NCBI GenBank assembly: GCA_022605955.1
Contig: JAKCOZ010000100.1
Location: 591,616 to 655,615, forward strand
Reading direction: 5' to 3'
DNA from: Rallus limicola
Lineage: Eukaryota > Chordata > Aves > Gruiformes > Rallidae
DNA length: 64,000 bases
The position numbers and the translations under genes were made by a program. Numbering within the stretch: position 1 is the first letter of the stretch; each line of letters begins with the position of its first letter. Positions 53,787-64,000 of the stretch are shown in pieces. The notes under the pieces are model-generated. The model was not told the origin of the DNA, made no database searches, and saw only the letters and a list, made by a program, of their open reading frames with translations.

Positions 53787-54120
53787 TTAAAAAGACAGGG
53801 ATCTCCTGGAGAGAGTCCAGAGGAGGCTCTGGAGATGCTGAAGGGCCTGGAGCATCTCCCCTGTGAGGAAAGGCTGAGGGAGCTGGGGCTGTTCAGCCTG
53901 GAGAGAAGAAGACTAAGGGAGGACCTAATAAATGTTTATAAATATCTTAAGTATGGGACACAGGGGGAAGTGACCAGCCCCTTTTCAGTGTCTGTGGGGA
54001 CAGGACAAGTGGTGATGGCCAGAAGAACTTTTTCCCAGTGAGAGTGAGGGAGGCCTGGGACAGGCTGCCCAGGGAGGGGTGTGGAGTCTCCTTCTCTGGA
54101 GAGATTCCAGCCCCATCTGG
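53787..54120 (+). mobile_element. CR1 group B piece without tail
   Basis: AAAAAGACAGGGATCTCCTGG to CCCCATCTGGACACTG; about 30 bp (TTGGAGCACAGGGAGTTCC region) lost near 54018. The 3' end is replaced by the spacer shared with 49683-49745. Confidence 0.9.
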
Positions 54121-54612
54121 ACACTGACCTGTGCGACTGATGCTATGAAAAGGAGCATCAAAGTTTAATTTTTAAAAATAATTATGTTATCATAGAGTGG
54201 TCTGGGTTGGAAGGGACCCCAAGGATCACACAGCTCCAACCCCCCTGACACAGGCAGGGACACCAACCTCCAGGCCTGGAGCTACACAAGGTTGCCCAGG
54301 GCCCCAGCCAACCTGGCCTTCAACACCTCCAGGGATGGGGCACCCACCCCCTCTCTGGGCAGCCTGTTCCAACCCCTCCCCACTCTCTCTGCAAAGAACT
54401 TCCCCCTCAGATCTCCTCTAACCCTTCCCTCCTCCAGCTTCACTCCAGCCCCCTTGTCCTGCCAGGCTCTGCCCTTTGAACAAGCTGATTCCCCTCCTGT
54501 TCCTCTGCTCCCTTCAGGGACTGGCAGGCTGCAATGAGGTCCCCCCACAGCCTTCTCTTCTCCAGGCTGACCCAGCCCAGCTCCCTCAGCCTCTCTCCAT
54601 AGGGGAGCTGCT
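54080..54612 (+). repeat. Small segmental duplication, copy 2 (partner about 49640-50167)
   Basis: See the partner entry. Spacer differences are few (ATGCTATGAAAAGG vs ATGCTCTGAAAAGG). Confidence 0.85.
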
Positions 54613-54806
54613 CCAGCCCTCTGAGCATCTCCATGGCTCCTCTGACCCCTCTCCAACAGTTCCCCATCTTTCTTGTACTGGGGCCCCAGCTCTGGCCACA
54701 GGACTCCAGCTGGGGCCTCCTGAGGGCAGAGCAGAGAGGGACAATCCCCTCCCTGTCCCTGCTGCCACCCCTCTGCTGATGGAGCCCAAGATCCCATCAC
54801 CCTTCC
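54189..54806 (-). mobile_element. CR1 group A, about 620 bp
   Basis: Minus strand open 179 codons (54282-54821), [12 protein letters not shown] to ALGNLV, with WNRLPREGV retained. Confidence 0.94.
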
Positions 54807-55226
54807 ATGCTTCCAGAACACACTTCTTTGGGCTTATTTTGATTGTCTCTTTCCCCAGCTCAGCAAGGTTCAGCCCTTGGGCCTTCCACATCGCCCTGTG
54901 GAAGAAACACCCTCTTTAATTTGCTGTTAGCTGTCTGCTCAGATTGCAGCCACTTCCCCAAGTCAGCACTTAATTGGCAAGTCCCTTGATTTAACAGCGT
55001 GGGAGCCGGGTACCGGAAAAATGGCTGGAATAAATCACTGCCTGAGGCCAGAAAATAGATATAATCTCAACATTAACTACATTAATAGTAGCAGGAGCCA
55101 AATTAAGAAAGCCATAAAGTATAGGCAGGAGAATATAAATTATAACCAGCTCACTGTCTTCTCCATGCTCTGCTTTCCTTCCTCCCCATGACCGTTGTGG
55201 TCAGATTGGTGTGGCTTTCACTTGAG
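54807..55226. other. Unique DNA with a noncoding-element candidate
   Basis: 54925-55150 (AGCACTTAATTGGCAAGTCCC, GGAGCCGGGTACCGG, CATTAACTACATTAATAGTAGC, GAATATAAATTATAACC) is AT-rich with CpGs. Candidate by appearance. Confidence 0.35.
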
Positions 55227-55797
55227 CGTGGGCAGCAGGTGCCAGGAGGGGATCCTCCCCCTCTGCTCTGCCCTGCTCAGGCCCCACCTGGAGTGTTGTG
55301 TCCAGTGCTGGGCTCCCTTGGATAGAAAAGACAGGGATCTCCTGGAGAGAGTCCAGAGGAGGCTCTGGAGATGCTGAAGGGCCTGGAGCATCTCCCCTGG
55401 GAGGAAAGGCTGAGGGAGCTGGGGCTGTTCAGTCTGGAGAGAAGCAGCCTGAGAGGGGATCTGATCAATGGGGATCAATAGCTGAAGGGTGGGACACAGG
55501 GGGACATGGGCAGCCTCTTCTCAGTGTCTGTGGGGACAGGACAAGGGGTGATGGCCTCAAGTTGGAGCACAGGGAGTTCCACACCAACATGGGGAAGAAC
55601 TTCTTGCCAGTGAGGGTGAGGGAGCCCTGGGCCAGGCTGCCCAGGGGGGTGTGGAGTCTCCTTCTCTGGAGAGATTCCAGCCCCATCTGGATGCCTCCCT
55701 GTGTGCCCTGTCCTAGGGACCCTGCTTTGGCAGGGGGGTTGGACCTGATGATCTCTGGAGGTCCCTTCCAACCCCTGTGATTCTGTGATTCTCTGAC
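55227..55797 (+). mobile_element. CR1 group B
   Basis: GTGGGCAGCAGGTGCCAGG to GTGATTCTGTGATTCTCTGA; the longest frame has 160 codons (55298-55780). Confidence 0.94.
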
Positions 55798-56332
55798 ATG
55801 TGGTTCTCTCCGTTGGCTGACCAGAGCTCACACCTTCCCCCAGTTCCTGTCACCTCTTCAGGGCCACCATCAGCGTTGGCCTAATCACTTTTAGTGGCTT
55901 AATATTGATTTTGAATGGATCTGGAATTGCTCTGCTGTTGCAATCCTGCATTTAATTTAATTTCTTCTCTCCTTCCCCCTCACCACCACCACGTTGGACT
56001 TGTTTGGTCCTCTCATCATGTATATTTTGAATGTGATTGTTTTGGGCTGGGCAAGGGGAAGTAAAACACTTTGTGTTGTGGACCCTGCTTTGGCAGGGGG
56101 GTTGGACCCGAGGAACTCTGGAGGCCCCTTCCAACCCCTGTGACTCTGTGGATCTGTGATTTGGAGATGTGGCTTTTAGGCATCTTTTCCACACTGACCC
56201 ATAAACCAACTGGAGCAGCACTGTCAGCCTCTAGTTCCTCACCACAAGCTCTTGGCTTCTCTCTAATCAAACACTCCAGGCAGTAAATATTTTAATACAA
56301 GTGTTACATATGCCCAGATAATGAGAAGCTTC
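55798..56332. other. Unique DNA with one CR1 tail
   Basis: Apart from the fragment at 56077-56157, nothing recognised. Confidence 0.4.
56077..56157 (+). mobile_element. CR1 group B tail only
   Basis: TGGACCCTGCTTTGGCAGGG to GTGACTCTGTGGATCTGTGA; 81 bp. Confidence 0.88.
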
Positions 56333-56988
56333 TCATGAGCCAGCAGTGGCTTTTGCAGCTGGGAAGGGTGATGGGATCCTGGGCTCCATCAGCAGAGGGG
56401 TGGCAGCAGGGACAGGGAGGGGATTGTCCCTCTCTGCTCTGCCCTCAGGAGGCCCCAGCTGGAGTCCTGTGTCCAGAGCTGGGGCCCCAAGACAAGAAAG
56501 ATGGGGAACTGTTGGAGAGGGGTCAGAGGAGCCACGGAGATGCTCAGAGGGCTGGAGCAGCTCCCCTATGGAGAGAGGCTGAGGGAGCTGGGCTGGGTCA
56601 GCCTGGAGAAGAGAAGGCTGTGGGGGGACCTCATTGCAGCCTGCCAGTCCCTGAAGGGAGCAGAGGAACAGGAGGGGAATCAGCTTGTTCAAAGGGCAGA
56701 GCCTGGCAGGACAAGGGGGCTGGAGTGAAGCTGGAGGAGGGAAGGGTTAGAGGAGATCTGAGGGGGAAGTTCTTTGCAGAGAGAGTGGGGAGGGGCTGGA
56801 AGGGGCTGCCCAGAGAGGGGGTGGATGCCCCATCCCTGGAGGTGTTGAAGGCCAGGTTGGCTGGGGCCCTGGGCAACCTTGTGTAGCTCCAGGCCTGGAG
56901 GTTGGTGTCCCTGCCTGTGTCAGGGGGGTTGGAGCTCTGTGACCCTTGGGGTCCCTTCCAACCCAGACCAGTCTGGGATTGTATGATA
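56333..56988 (+). mobile_element. CR1 group A, intact ORF2 end
   Basis: Open 183 codons (56335-56886), [19 protein letters not shown] to ALGNLV; the tail ends CTGGGATTGTATGATA. The best-preserved group A reading frame on the + strand. Confidence 0.95.
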
Positions 56989-57537
56989 AACATATATACT
57001 CCTATGTTTATATACATATTTATAATAAATATATCCCATATATAATTTAGAAATAAATATATAGATAATTTAGAAAGAAATGCTTGATGATTGAGAATTA
57101 AACAGGACTGGAAAGAATTCAGAGCTCATTCCAAGTGCAAGATAACACCCTCCCCCCCCAATCCAACACTTCTGAGGGCATCAGTATATAAGATACTCCC
57201 TTAAAGGCAGCCTGCTCAGCCTCAATATATACTGTAAAGTATAAAAATGATTCAAAGGCCCCCATCAAGGGGGCAGTGTATTGGTTGGCAATACTAATTG
57301 CATTGCCTACATTACAAATGCTCTTGCTCCATTATTAAAGGGTCGGGACTATTTTATGTGCTCCCATCTATTCAATTGGTATTTGGATCAATGGATGCAT
57401 TACAAGCTTTCCCTTTAAGAGCCTAATAAACAACAAGATGGAAAGGGAAAGGTGCCCTGAGATGATGCTCTTAAATAGTCATTTCATGGGGACTAGGTAA
57501 GGAACACTGCAACTGAACCAAGAGGCTGGAAATTAAG
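56989..57537. other. Unique AT-rich DNA with a noncoding-element candidate
   Basis: 56990-57085 is AT-rich low complexity (ATATATAC, TTTATAATAAATATATCCC). 57165-57440 (GGCAATACTAATTGCATTGCC, CTCCATTATTAAAGGGTCGGG, CAATGGATGCATTACAAGC, TTAAGAGCCTAATAAAC) looks like conserved noncoding DNA. GGCAATACTAATTGCATTGCC is partly palindromic. Confidence 0.38.
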
Positions 57538-58090
57538 AATCATAGAATTCCAAACTGGGCTGGGTTGGAAGGGACCCCAAGGATCAGAGAGCTCCAACCC
57601 CCCTGACACAGGCAGGGACACCAACCTCCAGGCCTGGAGCTACACAAGGTTGCCCAGGGCCCCAGCCAACCTGGCCTTCAACACCTCCAGGGATGGGGCA
57701 TCCACCCCCTCTCTGGGCAGCCCCTTCCAGCCCCTCCCACTCTCTCTGCAAAGAACTTCCCCCTCAGATCTCCTCTAACCCTTCCCTCCTCCAGCTTCAC
57801 TCCAGCCCCCTTGTCCTGCCAGGCTCTGCCCTTTGAACAAGCTGATTCCCCTCCTGTTCCTCTGCTCCCTTCAGGGACTGGCAGGCTGCAATGAGGTCCC
57901 CCCACAGCCTTCTCTTCTCCAGGCTGAACCAGCCCAGCTCCCTCAGCCTCTCTCCATAGGGGAGCTGCTCCAGCCCTCTGAGCATCTCTGTGGCCTCCTC
58001 TGACCCCTCTCCAACAGTTCCCCATCTTCCTTGTATTGGTGGCCCCAGCTCTGGACACAGGACTCCAACTGGGGCCTCCTGAGAGCAGTG
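57538..58090 (-). mobile_element. CR1 group A, about 550 bp
   Basis: AATCATAGAATTCCAAACTGGG to ACTCCAACTGGGGCCTCCTG; a 1-bp loss near 57736 (CCCCTCCCACTC) shifts the ORF2 frame. Confidence 0.93.
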
Positions 58091-59842
58091 ACAGTGCTCA
58101 GTGTTCACATGGTGCTTCCAAGGAAGCAGGAAGGTGCAATGTTGTCACGCTTGGAGGGCAGCCAGACATCTGACATGGGTTTTACTACTCTCCTGGGTGA
58201 GAAAATGAAGGAGCTTCAACTTCTGTGCCAAGCTGGGAGAATGTCTGTAACCCACTCTTGCTTCTTTTCTTACTCTAGAGGACTCCCCTAAGGTGGTCAG
58301 ATGCTGGCTGAGAGGGATTGAGCATTTAGTGCCCCATCCCACATGGATGTGGGACCTGGTGCTGCCCAAACAGTGTCACAATCAGGATGGGTTCCCATCT
58401 GGAGCACAACTTAGATGTTCAAGCTGGTACCACCTGCCTGTCTCCTACACTGAAAGAGATCCATTTCCACTAATCAGAATTAAGCTCTAATGAACTTTGT
58501 CTAATCATCTGAGCTAATGGGGGTAAAAGGAATCTAATTAATTGGACAATGGTCCCCCATCTTCCTTGTATAATTACTGATCTGCTGCAGCATTAGAGGG
58601 ACAGGTTGGAAAGCTGGGTATTATGGGTTGTCAGCATTTCCATTCTCAAGCATGCCTTAAGCAGTTTAACAGGACGTTGTCATGGGTTTTAGGCTCCAAG
58701 TTGACCTACCTTGAAAAGAGCTTGATGTGAGCAATCACATCTTCTAGAACAGGAGCTTCTTTTTTTGTCTTTACTCCAGGCTGCTGTTGAAGTTGAGATA
58801 TTTTTATAGTGCAAGCTTTGCTGGAGAACTGGAATAACTTGGAAATATTTCAGAAGATCTTTCCATGGGTGGAATCAGACCCCTTGGTGGAGAGAAACCA
58901 AACAAGGTGGTGTCGAGTTGGGCTGTTGGATGAGCTGGGCTTGTGCAGAGATGCTTTGAAGCAGATGCTTGGGCAGAAGATGAACTTTTGAAAGATGGGA
59001 AGGAGGTATCAAACCACCTAGAAGCTCTGGAGTAGGTATCTAACCACCTGGAAGCTCTGGAGTAGGTATCTAACCACCTGGAAGCTGTGGGGAAGAGGTG
59101 TGCAAGCATCTAAGGAGCTAAACCAGGGAGGTGGTGATGGGATGAGAGGGGATCTGAAGCTATAGCTTTGTAGGCAGAAAAGTGTGAAGAAAGGGATGTG
59201 CTGAGGTAGAGGGAGCAATGAAATAGGAGTGAGTAGCCAGCAGAGCAGGAGACCTCAGCAAGAACCTGCTTAGTTCCACTGAGGCCACTGAGTCATCAGA
59301 GTAGCCATGGTCTTGGCCAGAAGAACTGTGTAGAAATCCCTGTGAAACCAAAATCCTGCCAAACAGCCTGAATGTGGTCATCATGTCTGAGACCCTCTGG
59401 TCATGAGTTGACCAAATAAACCAAGCTGTTGTTGACCAGGGGAGAGGATTGTGGATGGAGACAGGAAAATCTGAGGCCAATGTAGTGCCAGCCAATCTTT
59501 AGGAAAGGGAGAGCTGCAAGAAGATGGGTGATGGAGACCACAGCAGGTGTTTTCTTTCAGGAGTGATGATGAAGCATTAATTAGAGGCAGAAGCAGCATC
59601 CTGCCAAGAGTAATATTGTCCTACTGGCAGCTCAGCAAAGATGCATTTAGCTACCTGAGATGGGTACCTTCCCATGGCTGGAGCTGATGGGTGGTGCAGA
59701 AGGAGAAGTCATCCTGGAGCTTGGTCATGGGTCTAGAAGGTTTATGGTGATAAATGAGATGGATTAAAGTATCACTCAAAGGTGAGTATCAATATCAGTC
59801 CAGAACAGTCCTCTCTGGTTGTAACCTCTAGGTTACAACCCT
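58091..59842. other. Unique intronic DNA (about 1.75 kb)
   Basis: The longest CR1-free unique stretch besides the duplicated block. Contains a 30-bp triplet array (59004-59092) and an AT-rich patch (58490-58560, GAATCTAATTAATTGGAC). Several ORFs of 60-110 codons lack splice signals and similarity. Confidence 0.5.
59004..59092. repeat. 30-bp tandem repeat, about 3 copies
   Basis: AGGTATCTAACCACCTGGAAG units at 59004, 59034 and 59064. The minus strand reads SRASRWLDTY repeats only because the period is 30. Confidence 0.93.
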
Positions 59843-60599
59843 CTGAAGAACCTGGGGGTGTTGGGTGACTGCAGGCTGCCCAGGAGCCAGCAGTGTGCCC
59901 AGGGGGCCAGGAAGGCCAAGGGCATCCTGGCTTGTGTCACACACAGGGTGGCCAGTAGGTGTGGGGAGGGGATTGTGCCCCTGGGCTGGGCACTGGTGAG
60001 GCTGCAGCTGGAGTGCTGGGTCCAGTTCTGGGCTCCTCAGCATCAGAAGGACATGGAGGTGCTGGAGCGAGTGCAGAGAAGGGCAACCAGGCTGGGGAAG
60101 GGGCTGGAGGGCAAATCCTCTGAGGAGCAGCTGAGGGAGCTGGGGGTGTTGAGGCTGGAGAAGAGGAGGCTGAGGGGAGCCCTTCTGCCCACCTCCCCTG
60201 CCCTGCCAGGAGGGTGCAGAGAGGTGGGCGCTGGTCTCTTCAGCCAGGGGCCAGGAGCTGGGACAAGGGGCAATGGGCTCAAGCTGCCCCAGGGCAGGGT
60301 CAGCTCAGCTGGGAGGGAAGAGTTCTTCCCTGGCAGAGTTGTGGGGCTGTGGAACAGGGGCCTGGAGCAGGGTCAGGGCCTGGAACGGGCCTGGAACTGG
60401 GGCCTAGAACAGGGTCAGGGCCTGAGACAGGGTCAGGGCCTGGCACAGGCTGCCCAGGGAGGGGGCTGAGTCCCCACCCCTGGGTGTGTTTAACAGACAG
60501 GGAGATGAGGTGCTCAGGGATCTGGTTCAGCACAGGACAGGAATGGTTGGACTCTCTGATCTTCAAGGTCTTTTCCAACCTGGTGATCCTGTGATTCTG
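59843..60599 (+). mobile_element. CR1 group C with a short array
   Basis: ACCTGGGGGTGTTGGGTGAC onward, open 203 codons (59858-60469), array 60357-60452, tail to GTGATCCTGTGATTCTGTAA. Confidence 0.95.
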
Positions 60600-60706
60600 T
60601 AACAGGGGGATGGATTGGGAAGCTGTCCCTGGAGAGCAGCATTTCCTCCATAAATTAGGCTCTGAGCTGTTCTGCTTGTGTTGGCTCTGCAGGTAGATGA
60701 TGTCAT

Positions 60707-61320
60707 GGAACCATAGAACTGTTTGGGTTGAAGGAACCTTAAAGATCATCTAGTTCTGACTCCCCTGCTGGGGTCAGGGACACCATTTACTAGGTTGCCC
60801 AAAGCCCCATCCAATGTGGCCTTGAACACTGCCAGGGATGGGGCATCTACAACTTCTCTGGACAGCCTGGTCCCACCCTCACAAGAAAGCAATTCTTCTT
60901 CAGATATCTAATCTAAATCTACCCCCTTTTAGCTTTAAAACCATTACCCCTTGTCCTCTCACTACACATCCTGGAAACCAGGCCCTCTCCAGATTTCTTG
61001 GAGCCCCTTCAGGTACTGGAAGGTGCTCCAAGGTTTCCCTGGAACCTTCTTTTCTCCAGGCTCAACAACTCCAACTCTCCCAGACTGCCTCCAGAGCAGA
61101 GGTGCTCCAGCCCTCTGATCATCTTTGTGGCCTCCTCAGGAGTGTCTCCAACAGCTCCATGTCTTTCTTGTCCTTTGGAGTGGGACACATCACTGCAGGG
61201 AGGAGGTCTCACAAAAGCAAAGCTGAGGGGGAGAATCATCTCCCTTGACCTGCTATCCACAATGTCCTGTATTACCTTCTTTAATATCCCACCACCTTTG
61301 GGTGCTGGCACTTGCTGGCT
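60707..61320 (-). mobile_element. Old CR1, about 610 bp
   Basis: ACCATAGAACTGTTTGGGTTG to GGTGCTGGCACTTGCTGGC; decayed ORF2 (TKMIRGLEHLCSGGSLGELELLSLEKRRF). Confidence 0.9.
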
Positions 61321-62167
61321 CCTTTCCAGCATTGTTACCTAGTCCTCTTTGAACATCCTCTTGTATGATGTTCTCCTGCATTGCTGAGGACAGTAGGAAG
61401 CTGTCATGCTTCAACCACCTTCCATCACAATTCTTCCTGGTGGTGATGGGTTTTTCTTCTTCTCACCTTGCTGTCCAATCAACTCCTTCCAGTTGTGAGC
61501 TTGTTTGGGCAGGAATATGTCTTTTTTGTTGCTAATTAAGCCACTAAAGATTGCAGTTCTCCAAAGCTGAGAAGACTGGGATGTGGTGGGCACCAGACCC
61601 TGAGCCACTAGAGAGCATCATATTTCTTCCTCACATTGCCTAAACTTGATAAATGGTTTTAAAAGCTGGAGTCCTTCCTGCTCTGTGACCTTCTCCACCA
61701 GCCTCCCAGTGTTGAGAGGGAGAGTGTTTCTGGGTAAAAAGTGTCTTCTAAGGATTTTAAGAGCATTTACAACTGAGAAAGGACCTGTCCTAAAGGTAAT
61801 TTACTAACATTACTATAAATTGCCTGAATATTCAGGATGGATGTGACACTGCTGGGAGTGGGAGGAACAGCAGGAAGATTGCAGAGGTGGTGGAAAGCCC
61901 CTTGACATGCTGCTGTCTTGCATAATAGTTGAAAATGAAGGGGCTGGAGATGAAACCTAGTCATTGGGAGGCTGAACATGTCATGGGGCATCAAAGGTTA
62001 TTTTTCTCCTTTCAATTTGTTGCTGCTGCTCAAAGCTGTTAACCTCTCCTTGTGCTCCTTGGTTGTGGTTGACCAACAAGTGATGCTCTAAGCTGATACA
62101 GCCTCAGGGTGGACATTGATGCTCAACCTACAGACTCCTTTCTTTGATCTTTCTTTCATTCTTTGAG
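61321..62167. other. Unique intronic DNA
   Basis: Nothing recognised. Confidence 0.45.
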
Positions 62168-62955
62168 CAGTAAGAAACCAAATGAGGTTCAACAAAAGCA
62201 AGGGGAGAGTCTGGCACCTGGGAAGGAAGAACTGCTGGAATCAGGACAGGCTGGGGGTGACCTGCTGGAGAGGAGCTCTGTGGAGAAGGAGCTGGGGGTG
62301 CTGCTGGGTGACAGGGTGGCCATGAGCCAGCAGTGTGCCCTGGGGGCTGAGAGAGCCCATGGCATCCTGGGGGGCATCAGGAGGAGTGTGGGCAGCAGGT
62401 CCCAGGAGGGGATCCTCCCCCTCTGCTCTGCCCTGCTCAGGCCCCAGCTGGAGTGTTGTGTCCAGTGCTGGGCTCCCTGGGATAGAAAAGACAGGGATCT
62501 CCTGGAGAGAGTCCAGAGGAGGCTCTGGAGATGCTGAAGGGCCTGGAGCATCTCCCCTGGGAGGAAAGGCTGAGGGAGCTGGGGCTGTTCAGCCTGGAGA
62601 GAAGCAGCCTGAGAGGGGATCTGATCAATGGGGATCAAGAGCTGAAGGGTGGGACCCAGGGGGACATGGGCAGCCTCTTCTCAGTGTCTGTGGGGACAGG
62701 ACAAGGGGTGCTGGCCTCAAGTTGGAGCACAGGGAGTTCCACACCAACATGGGGAAGAACTTCTTGCCAGTGAGGGTGAGGGAGCCCTGGGCCAGGCTGC
62801 CCAGGGGGGTGTGGAGTCTCCTTCTCTGGAGAGATTCCAGCCCCATCTGGATGCCTCCCTGTGTGCCCTGTCCTAGGGACCCTGCTTTGGCAGGGGGGTT
62901 GGACCTGATGATCTCTGGAGGTCCCTTCCAACCCCTCTGATCCTGTGATTCTATC
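62168..62955 (+). mobile_element. CR1 group B, long copy
   Basis: AGTAAGAAACCAAATGAGGTTC onward. Reads NEVQQKQGESLAPGKEELL, then LERSSVEKELGVLLGDRVAMSQQ in frame for 124 codons before the frame changes at the RRLWRC stop. Tail TGATCCTGTGATTCTATCA. Confidence 0.95.
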
Positions 62956-63084
62956 ATCTTCCCTATAAAAGGGGAATAAAAGCTCAGTCTGTGGTTGGAT
63001 ACAACTTGGTGTTGAATCACCCACCTGAGGTTGTGCTACATGGGCAATTGGGTCAATTCAAATGAAGCTGAGATCTTTAGACCT

Positions 63085-63362
63085 ACTTAAATGGACAAGG
63101 GGAAAGAGTTTTAAACCAAAATAGGGCAGATTGAGGTTAGAAATAAGGAAGAATTTCCTTTCAGGTTGGTGAGACACTGTACCAGGGTGTCCTGGAGAAG
63201 CTGGGGATGCTCTACCCCTGGAGGTGTTTAAGAATAGGTTGCACAAGGACATTGGACATGGTTCTGAACAACATGATCTAGTGTGAGGTGTCCCTGCTCA
63301 CTGCAGGTGGGTTGGATCTTTGAGAGTCCCTCCCAAGCCAAAGTGTTTGGTGTTTCTATGAA
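63085..63362 (+). mobile_element. Old CR1 3' end
   Basis: AAATGGACAAGGGGAAAGAG to AAGTGTTTGGTGTTTCTATGA. Confidence 0.88.
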
Positions 63363-63734
63363 AGCCTCTCAGTTGTGGTGTTTGGCCCCTCATGTGGAGG
63401 CAGCACTGTTCTTCCTCTGCCTCGTGCTCCTGGTTGGAGCTCTTGGGGAAAGGAAGACATGAGCTGGCTCCTGACTTGCTTATGAACCAAGTGTAGCCTA
63501 AACTTTATCTTTCTCTGTGGGCTTAATTAGACCTTTTTACAGACCTAATGATCCTGGTTTTAATCCCCAGCTCAGAGTAGGATTTATGACACTGGGGACC
63601 TTTCTGTCTCTGCCTCTTTTTCCCAAGCTGTGTGGGTGGTGAAGAAGTATCAGTGTGGCTCTTGCACAGAGCAAAAATGGGATATCTTTCAAACTCTGGT
63701 CAAATAGAAGGTCTTGAAGGAGTCTTGTAGACCA
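63363..63734. other. Unique intronic DNA
   Basis: Nothing recognised. Confidence 0.4.
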
Positions 63735-64000
63735 GATGACTCCAGTTTTGGGATCATCCTGACAACCCCCCTGCCATGGGCAGGGACAGCTCTCACTAGA
63801 CCAGGCTGCTCAAGGTCACATCCAACCTAGCCTTGAACACCTCCAGGGAGGAAGCAGCCACCACCTCCCTGGACAACCTGTGCCAGGGCCTCACCACCCT
63901 CATAGTGAAGAGTTTCTTCCTAATATCCAATCTAAATCTACCCCCTTCCAGTTTAAAACCATTCCCCCTCATCCTGTCACTCCAGGCCCTTCTAAAAAGT
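63735..64000 (-). mobile_element. Old CR1, runs off the window
   Basis: CCAGATGACTCCAGTTTTGGG onward through the reversed 3' UTR and ORF2 end; continues past 64000. Confidence 0.88.

Larger units (their letters stand above)
21084..64000 (+). other. ZC3H3: Inferred ZC3H3 intron downstream of the exon (partial)
   Basis: The next expected ZC3H3 coding segment (LNRLRPV, then a GYRCIGGV-like motif and the CCCH fingers) is not visible on the + strand up to 64000, so the rest is read as intron. The intron would be at least 42.9 kb, or about 7.5 kb less if the duplicated block is an assembly artefact. The orphan ORF at 33275-33568 might be an independent gene piece inside it. Confidence 0.45.

Noticed and set aside
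58804..59109. Minus-strand 101-codon ORF with SRASRWLDTY repeats
   Set aside because: It depends on a 30-bp tandem repeat and has no other support.
59818..59839. GTTGTAACC/GGTTACAAC short palindrome at the edge of a CR1 copy
   Set aside because: Nine-bp arms are short enough to occur by chance; no further structure.

Overview
The window is avian nuclear DNA. Its dominant signal is about 70 fragments of the bird/reptile LINE CR1, recognised by the reverse-transcriptase (RT) C-terminal coding region (peptides such as WNRLPREVV) and by 3' ends built from the octamer GATTCTGT/GATTCTAT. Summing my own intervals, CR1 covers about 45% of the 64 kb. That is far above a typical bird. From established knowledge this fits lineages with CR1 expansions, such as Piciformes (woodpeckers, barbets, toucans) or Bucerotiformes; the exact taxon is inference. 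No rRNA, tRNA, CRISPR or bacterial-type gene is visible.

I can name one protein-coding feature: a 157-bp internal exon at 20927-21083 (+) with canonical splice sites, encoding the VIKTRYRIVKK region of ZC3H3, a CCCH zinc-finger protein. The rest of the window is best read as the two long introns flanking it.

CR1 copies fall into groups used in the entries. Group A has a 3' UTR with GGCAACCTTGTGTAG and CCAGACCAGTCTGGGATTCT. Group B has TTTGGCAGGGGGGTTGGA. Group C has TTTAGCACAGGACAGGA and, in nearly every copy, a GC-rich tandem array inserted inside the end of ORF2. Group D is a single unusual copy at 51270-51828. 'Old' copies are diverged. Almost all are 5'-truncated; the longest reach the RT FADD region.

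Layout. 1-20926: intron with CR1 fragments, tandem arrays (54, 148, 27 and 29 bp units) and AT-rich, CpG-containing stretches that look like conserved noncoding elements. 20927-21083: the exon. 19689-20047 and 22361-22717: direct repeats bracketing the exon. 22797-30022 and 30123-37682: a near-identical 7.2-7.6 kb block twice in tandem, separated by exactly 100 N, which is either a recent segmental duplication or two haplotypes placed in tandem by the assembler. Each block ends in a 1.4-1.7 kb pure CT-rich tract. The second block carries 685 bp missing from the first, including an unidentified ORF with an acceptor-like start and a poly(A) signal. 37683-64000: intron with more CR1, a near-perfect 36-bp-arm hairpin, a second small segmental duplication and several noncoding-element candidates.

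Many long open frames here are artefacts of CR1 ORF2 remnants, of the CT-rich tract, or of minisatellites. The most novel points are the array-carrying CR1 group C, whose array breaks the conserved ORF2 end although the family multiplied; the duplicated block with its presence/absence ORF; and the hairpin.
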